A stretch of DNA of 10,270 nucleotides, taken from an archaeon (lineage in GTDB: Archaea; Methanobacteriota; Methanobacteria; Methanobacteriales; Methanobacteriaceae). Where the stretch lies: positions 1 through 10,270 of the forward strand of contig JAKSUD010000019.1 in assembly GCA_024409185.1 (NCBI GenBank), in the 5' to 3' direction. The translations under genes and the position numbers were made by a program. The notes beneath the pieces are model-generated. The model had not been told where the DNA came from. It saw only the letters and a list, made by a program, of their open reading frames with translations, and made no database searches. Numbering within the stretch: the first letter of the stretch is position 1; each line of letters begins with the position of its first letter. Positions 6,696 to 10,270 of the stretch are shown here, piece after piece.

Positions 6696-7862
6696 TTAAC
6701 CTCCAAATAATTTGAAAAATAGTGGGATAAAAACTCTTGAAGGTAAAATTACTAAAGTAGCTATACTAACTGCAATGTTTGTTCCAATAACTACAAGAAG
6801 TATTCTAAAAATATTATTATTCCATAAATCTTTTAAACTATGAATATCATTCAAGTTATTTATATCTCTTCTTCTAACTTTTCTAAATTTCGCTTCTGCA
6901 AGGCCTGAAAACCATCCTGCTGCAAGTAATGGGTGAATAATTGTAAATGGTGCCGCAACAGCACCTACAATAGCGGATTTAACTTTAGATCCAGAACAAA
7001 TTGAACCTAAGAATCCCATTGCCATACTAATTATAACAAATTCAAAAATATCGTTACCAATTTGAATTCCATTTAAATAAGCAAGAAAAAATATCACCAC
7101 AAATGATATTGGTATTAATGCTAAGATTATTTTAAGCCAAGGTATATTTCCTTTCTTTTTTGTATTAAGTAATTCAACCATTGGAGGAATTGTTTCGGGG
7201 TTATCTAAGTATCTATTAATTCCTTTTTTATGTCCTGCACCGACAACTGCAATTACATGGTCTTCTTCAATATTTAATATGCTTCTTGCAAGATAAGCAT
7301 CTCTTTCATTAACTAATGCATCATAAGAACCAGGTGAAATCTTTTTAAATTCTTCCATCATTTCTTCGATAACATCTTCTTTCTTTAAATCTTCAATATT
7401 AATTTCTTCATCATCACCTGTAATAAAAGTACTTATACAACTAAATACGAATTTAGCCTTTTCCATAAATGTCATTTTATTAAGTACTCTTTGTAATGTG
7501 ATGTTAATATCTCTATCAATTAAAACTATTTTACAACCTATTTCTTCTGCAGCTTCAATAGCACCCATCATTTCTGATCCTGGAGCTACTTCTACATCTG
7601 CACCTATTTTGTTCTGAAAGTAAGATAAAATACTTGTAGCTATAAAAACACCTACTTTATCTTCTTTAATTATTTTACTAACTGAAATGGTGTCATCTAT
7701 TTCAATTCCTGCACGCTCTTGCATTAAACGAGTGTATCTTCCTCTATCTAATTCAATCGCTACTACATCGGGATAATATTCTAAAATAGCTTCTCTTACT
7801 TCATCAACACTATCTTGAGATACATGTGCAGTACCTATAATTTTTAAGCATTCTCTACGCAT
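6696..7862 (-). CDS. TraB-family protein with C-terminal membrane domain
   Basis: This is a TraB/Tiki-superfamily protein, related to the enterococcal pheromone-shutdown protein TraB; its archaeal role is unknown, and relatives are proposed or shown to be metal-dependent proteases. In 388 residues the TraB domain covers about 5-215: GTAHVS (10-15, with His13), AIELDRGRY (35-43), LIDRDI (114-119), NERDAYLA (185-192) and VVGAGHKKGI (206-215). About four hydrophobic segments follow, near 242-263, 271-290, 296-318 and 350-374, so the catalytic-like domain is tethered to the membrane. The start ATG has AAGG at 7869-7872. It overlaps functionally with the next gene, whose ribosome binding site is in its final codons; only four bases separate its stop from the DUF1922 start. 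The upstream gap of 152 nt suggests its own promoter. Confidence 0.9.
   Translation of the reverse strand: MRRECLKIIGTAHVSQDSVDEVREAILEYYPDVVAIELDRGRYTRLMQERAGIEIDDTISVSKIIKEDKVGVFIATSILSYFQNKIGADVEVAPGSEMMGAIEAAEEIGCKIVLIDRDINITLQRVLNKMTFMEKAKFVFSCISTFITGDDEEINIEDLKKEDVIEEMMEEFKKISPGSYDALVNERDAYLARSILNIEEDHVIAVVGAGHKKGINRYLDNPETIPPMVELLNTKKKGNIPWLKIILALIPISFVVIFFLAYLNGIQIGNDIFEFVIISMAMGFLGSICSGSKVKSAIVGAVAAPFTIIHPLLAAGWFSGLAEAKFRKVRRRDINNLNDIHSLKDLWNNNIFRILLVVIGTNIAVSIATLVILPSRVFIPLFFKLFGG
6699..6704 (-). promoter_or_regulatory. ribosome binding site of the DUF1922 gene inside the traB end
   Basis: GGAGGT, the strongest Shine-Dalgarno match in the window, is formed by the last two glycine codons (GGA GGT) of traB and lies 7 nt before the ATG at 6691. 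It decides the DUF1922 start and implies translational coupling. Confidence 0.85.
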
Positions 7863-8014
7863 TATTTACCTTCTTAGTAATTTTTAATTTTTCAATTTCC
7901 AGTTTTAATTGTAGTTTATAATTAATTTAATATTTTATATTAATTATGTTTTATTATATAATTATTTATTATATTCTTTATTATAATTTATTAATATCAG
8001 TGTTATTAGTATTA
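7863..8014 (-). promoter_or_regulatory. intergenic region upstream of traB
   Basis: This 152-nt A/T-rich gap follows comB and precedes traB. On the minus strand TATA-like elements occur, for example TTATAAAC near 7914-7921 and AATATAAAAT near 7930-7939; either could drive traB and DUF1922. I see no clear terminator hairpin for comB and no small gene. Confidence 0.3.
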
Positions 8015-8767
8015 TTATTTATTTTTGTATAATTCAAGAATTCCATTTTTATAAATTGGTACATTAGTACTAATATTTCTCTTCATACAAAATTCTACAT
8101 CTTCACTATAACCTAAATAGTTTAATCTTTTTCCAGACCTGCAATTTTTAATATATTTTTTACATAACTCTTCATCTCTACTTCCAATTACTGCAGATTT
8201 TGCATATTCACTAAGCCCATCTAATTCTTTCCAATAAACTTTTCCATCGTATTCATCTATTTTATTTTTAGGGTCTTTTGAATCATTTAATTCTTTTTCA
8301 ATCCAATATAAAATATCTCCTGCAGCTAAATAATCATCAATTCCAAAATCTTTATTAAAACCTGCCATTACAACATCAATATGATTTTCTGCAAGTTCAA
8401 CAGCAGCTTTAGCTACTGATTTGCTATTTATAAAAGTTCCAATTAAAACTGTTGATTTCATAGGTTCTATAATTCTTGTTCCATTACTTGTAGTTAGGAT
8501 AAGTGTATCTTTATCAGTTTTATAAGATTTAACAGCAGTTGGTGAGTTTCCAATATCAAAATCTTCTATTTTTGATCCTTTTCTCTCACCTGCAAGAACA
8601 CCATTATGTTTTTTAGCTATTTCTCTTGCTTGTTCTGGGCTAAAACATGGAATTACTTTTTCAAAATTATCAAATGCTGCAACGATTGTTGTACTTGCTC
8701 TTAATGAATCTACTACAATTGATACATCATCAGTACATGTTTTATCTAAACTTAAAGTTACTTTCAA
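8015..8767 (-). CDS. comB: 2-phosphosulfolactate phosphatase ComB
   Basis: ComB removes phosphate from 2-phosphosulfolactate to give sulfolactate, the second step of coenzyme M synthesis from phosphoenolpyruvate and sulfite; it is Mg2+-dependent and cytosolic. The 250 residues show the family marks VVDSLRASTTI (18-28), AGERKG (59-64), DFDIGNSP (69-76), LTTSNGT (91-97), and the acidic DDYLAAGDI near 144-152. The start codon is TTG at 8765-8767, with GAGG at 8774-8777 before it; no in-frame ATG occurs before residue 103, and the conserved N-terminal strand requires this start. It supports a methanogen host, although one pathway gene does not prove that the cell makes its own coenzyme M. It is divergent from the unrecognised gene at 8928. 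Confidence 0.94.
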   Translation of the reverse strand: MKVTLSLDKTCTDDVSIVVDSLRASTTIVAAFDNFEKVIPCFSPEQAREIAKKHNGVLAGERKGSKIEDFDIGNSPTAVKSYKTDKDTLILTTSNGTRIIEPMKSTVLIGTFINSKSVAKAAVELAENHIDVVMAGFNKDFGIDDYLAAGDILYWIEKELNDSKDPKNKIDEYDGKVYWKELDGLSEYAKSAVIGSRDEELCKKYIKNCRSGKRLNYLGYSEDVEFCMKRNISTNVPIYKNGILELYKNK

Positions 8768-8927
8768 TTTATCCCTCAGTTATGTAAATTTTATTAATAA
8801 ATTTATAATAGGAATTATATATTATTAAATAATCTATTATATAATTTATTATTTGAATTTATTTAATATTTAAAATATTTAAAATATTTATTTATTATTT
8901 TATTATTAAGCTATTGAATGTGAGAAT
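8768..8927. promoter_or_regulatory. divergent intergenic region of comB and the gene at 8928
   Basis: This 160-nt gap is almost pure A/T. On the minus strand a TATA-like stretch in 8813-8822 is a candidate for comB. Near the plus-strand gene a 9-bp unit AATATTTAA is repeated three times (8865-8891, last copy one base off), which could include a TATA element for that gene. Both calls are weak in such composition. Confidence 0.3.
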
Positions 8928-9485
8928 ATGATTATTGTTACTACTCCTATGTGTAAAAAAATAGTAGAAATTGCAGGATTAAAAGAATTTAAAATTAATA
9001 AACATCCTGATAAAGAAGAAGGAGATTTAGCTATTTTATTATCTGAAAGTAAAGTTCAAATGCCTTCAATAGCTATTAAATTAAATACTTTTTCTCAAAT
9101 TAAAGAAAGTATTTTAAAACTTACAAATTATTTTTATGATAATGAAATTATCGATAAAAAAGTGTCTGAAAATGAAATTTTAGCTATTTTTAATGAATAT
9201 GATGTTTTAGATATAGATAGTACAACTAAAAAAAGCAATTTTAGTAAAAAAGTTAAAGTTTATTCAGAATTTTTAAAGGATATTGTTAATGATTTAGGTT
9301 GTGAAATAGTTGAAGATAACTTTGAATATATTATATTTCCTGATTATCTCAAATCTAAAGTTATAGAATTAGATTGTGAAAATAATTTTAAATTTATTGA
9401 AATCCCAACTCATTCTAATACTTCAAAAGATCCTATAATTCGTGCTAATGAAAGATATTCTATTTTATTAAATAATTTAGAATAA
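8928..9485 (+). CDS. conserved-looking hypothetical protein
   Basis: I do not recognise this 185-residue protein. It has no signal peptide or membrane helix and looks like a soluble alpha/beta protein: a short strand MIIVTTPMC (Cys9), a second strand DLAILLSE (33-40), SIAIKLNTF (47-55), then a helical, lysine-rich centre (about 57-130), and a C-terminal part with FEYIIFPDYL and RANERYSILL. The composition is lysine- and isoleucine-rich like the neighbours, with no sign of foreign origin. Cysteines at 9, 124 and 149 do not form a metal motif. The start ATG has only a weak GTGAG at 8920-8924. It is divergent from comB, which may hint at methanogen-specific biology, but that is speculation. A G-free T-rich stretch follows the stop. 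Confidence 0.75.
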   Translation: MIIVTTPMCKKIVEIAGLKEFKINKHPDKEEGDLAILLSESKVQMPSIAIKLNTFSQIKESILKLTNYFYDNEIIDKKVSENEILAIFNEYDVLDIDSTTKKSNFSKKVKVYSEFLKDIVNDLGCEIVEDNFEYIIFPDYLKSKVIELDCENNFKFIEIPTHSNTSKDPIIRANERYSILLNNLE

Positions 9486-9491
9486 TTTTAT

Positions 9492-9560
9492 AAATTTTTC
9501 ATTTTTTATTTAATTCATTTTACTTTTTAATTCCTTTTTAAATATTTTTTCTCTTTTTTA
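9492..9560 (+). terminator. oligo-T terminator region after the gene at 8928
   Basis: Several T-runs of five to seven bases (for example 9495-9499, 9502-9507, 9545-9550, 9554-9559) follow the stop codon without a strong hairpin, as in intrinsic archaeal terminators. There is no G on the plus strand from 9481 to 9599. Confidence 0.55.
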
Positions 9561-9566
9561 AATCAT

Positions 9567-9576
9567 TTTATAAATA
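9567..9576 (+). promoter_or_regulatory. TATA-like box of the TSUP permease gene
   Basis: TTTATAAATA lies with its centre about 26 nt before the ATG at 9598, the distance usual between an archaeal TATA box and the transcription start. No Shine-Dalgarno sequence is present (TTAATAATC precedes the ATG), so a leaderless or near-leaderless transcript is likely. Confidence 0.5.
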
Positions 9577-9597
9577 AATATTTACATATTAATAATC

Positions 9598-10270
9598 ATG
9601 TTTGAATATGTTGGAATACCTATCTGTGGATTTTTAATAGGTTGTTTTGTTTCTATATTTGGTGGAGGTGGTGGAGGATTATATGCTCCATGTTTAATCA
9701 TATTATTTGGTGTTTCTCCAGATATAGCTATTTCAACTTCTCTTGCTGCAGTTTTACCAACTACTTTATCTGCAAGTTATAGTCATTATAAAGAAAATAA
9801 TATTAATTTCAAATTAGGTTTGCTTCTTGCTTGTTGTGCTATTATTGGAACATTAATTGGTGTTGGAATAGATAGTTTTATCCCACCATATTTGTTACAA
9901 AAATTATTAGCTATTTTAAATGTATTCTTCATTATTTCTATGTCTTATAATTACTTTAAAAGAACTAAAAATAGTGAGGATCTAGAAGATAAAATAGAGT
10001 CAGTAGATGAGTCCGTAGATAAAATAGATGATTTAGTAGAGGAGTCAGAAGAGAAATTTGATGATGATATTAAAGAATTTGTAATTACAAAATTAGCTAA
10101 ATTGAAAGCTACTGGCTTTGGACTTTTATCTGGAGTTATGGCAGGTGTTTTTGGTATTAGTGGCTCACTACCTATTACAACAGGACTTTATTCTTTAGGT
10201 CTTAAATCAAGAGTGGTTATTGGAACTACTGTTTTTGTACTTATATTTAATTCATTAGCAGGAATTGTAG
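9598..10270 (+). CDS. TauE/SafE (TSUP) family permease, 3' end outside window
   Basis: This is the start of a membrane permease of the TauE/SafE (TSUP, formerly DUF81) family, members of which move sulfite, sulfonates or other organic anions; the substrate here is unknown. The frame is open from the ATG to the window edge (224 codons). The N-terminal repeat is GxxxSIFGGGGGGLYAPCLIILFG (about 15-38) with ISTSLAAVLPTTLSA (45-59), and hydrophobic segments follow at about 74-92 and 102-120. The second half begins at about 171 with GLLSGVMAGVFGISGSLPITTGLY and VIGTTVFVLIFNSLAG. Between the halves residues 126-160 form a highly acidic insert (about half Asp/Glu) with heptad hydrophobic spacing. It has no ribosome binding site and a TATA box 26 nt upstream. 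About 30-80 residues are expected beyond the edge. A link to the sulfonate step of coenzyme M synthesis is tempting but unsupported. Confidence 0.88.
   Translation, partial: MFEYVGIPICGFLIGCFVSIFGGGGGGLYAPCLIILFGVSPDIAISTSLAAVLPTTLSASYSHYKENNINFKLGLLLACCAIIGTLIGVGIDSFIPPYLLQKLLAILNVFFIISMSYNYFKRTKNSEDLEDKIESVDESVDKIDDLVEESEEKFDDDIKEFVITKLAKLKATGFGLLSGVMAGVFGISGSLPITTGLYSLGLKSRVVIGTTVFVLIFNSLAGIV

Noticed and set aside
8865..8891. Three copies of a 9-bp AATATTTAA unit as an operator or origin iteron
   Set aside because: The unit is pure A/T in an A/T-rich gap, so chance or slippage explains it; no replication gene is nearby.
9598..10270. Functional link of the TSUP permease with ComB as a sulfonate pathway
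   Set aside because: The genes are more than 800 bp apart in opposite orientation, and TSUP substrates vary; nothing in the sequence ties them.

Overview
The window is strongly A+T-rich and its gene content is that of a methanogenic archaeon. A coenzyme M biosynthesis phosphatase (ComB), an archaeal Trm1, an archaeal TtuA/Ncs6-type tRNA thiolase, a DUF1922 zinc ribbon and an archaeal-type TraB protein, together with low G+C and GGAGGTGA-like ribosome binding sites, point to Methanobacteriales, most likely a Methanobrevibacter- or Methanosphaera-like species. The genus is an inference from composition and gene content, not from a search.

Layout from left to right. trm1 (minus, 132-1364) is divergent from a DegT/StrS-type sugar aminotransferase (plus, 1631-2734), which is followed by a tRNA 2-thiolation enzyme (plus, 2868-3725). 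A block of minus-strand genes follows: a Na+/Ca2+ exchanger-family antiporter (3864-4802), a CNNM/CorC-type DUF21-CBS protein split in two by a frameshift (4876-6209), a DUF1922 zinc ribbon (6440-6691) tightly coupled behind a membrane-anchored TraB protein (6696-7862), and comB (8015-8767). To the right on the plus strand are an unrecognised 185-residue protein (8928-9485) and the first 224 codons of a TauE/SafE (TSUP) permease that runs off the window (9598-10270). No intergenic gap exceeds 300 bases. I see no tRNA, rRNA, CRISPR array or insertion sequence.

The genes are mostly housekeeping and fall into small themes: two tRNA modification enzymes, two neighbouring ion-transport proteins that may share a transcript, a translationally coupled traB-DUF1922 pair, and one coenzyme M gene. 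I do not see a defence island or an obvious new multi-gene system.

The most unusual signal is at gene ends. Two minus-strand genes (trm1 and the DUF1922 gene) each have a tandem duplication of about 50 bp that spans the stop codon, leaving a remnant of the C-terminal codons downstream. In trm1 each copy carries an 8-bp hairpin around the stop codon. Other points worth a look are the frameshift in the CNNM-like gene, the missing N-terminal zinc ribbon in the thiolase, a predicted acidic coiled coil between the two halves of the TSUP permease, and a G-free intergenic stretch followed by a possibly leaderless start.
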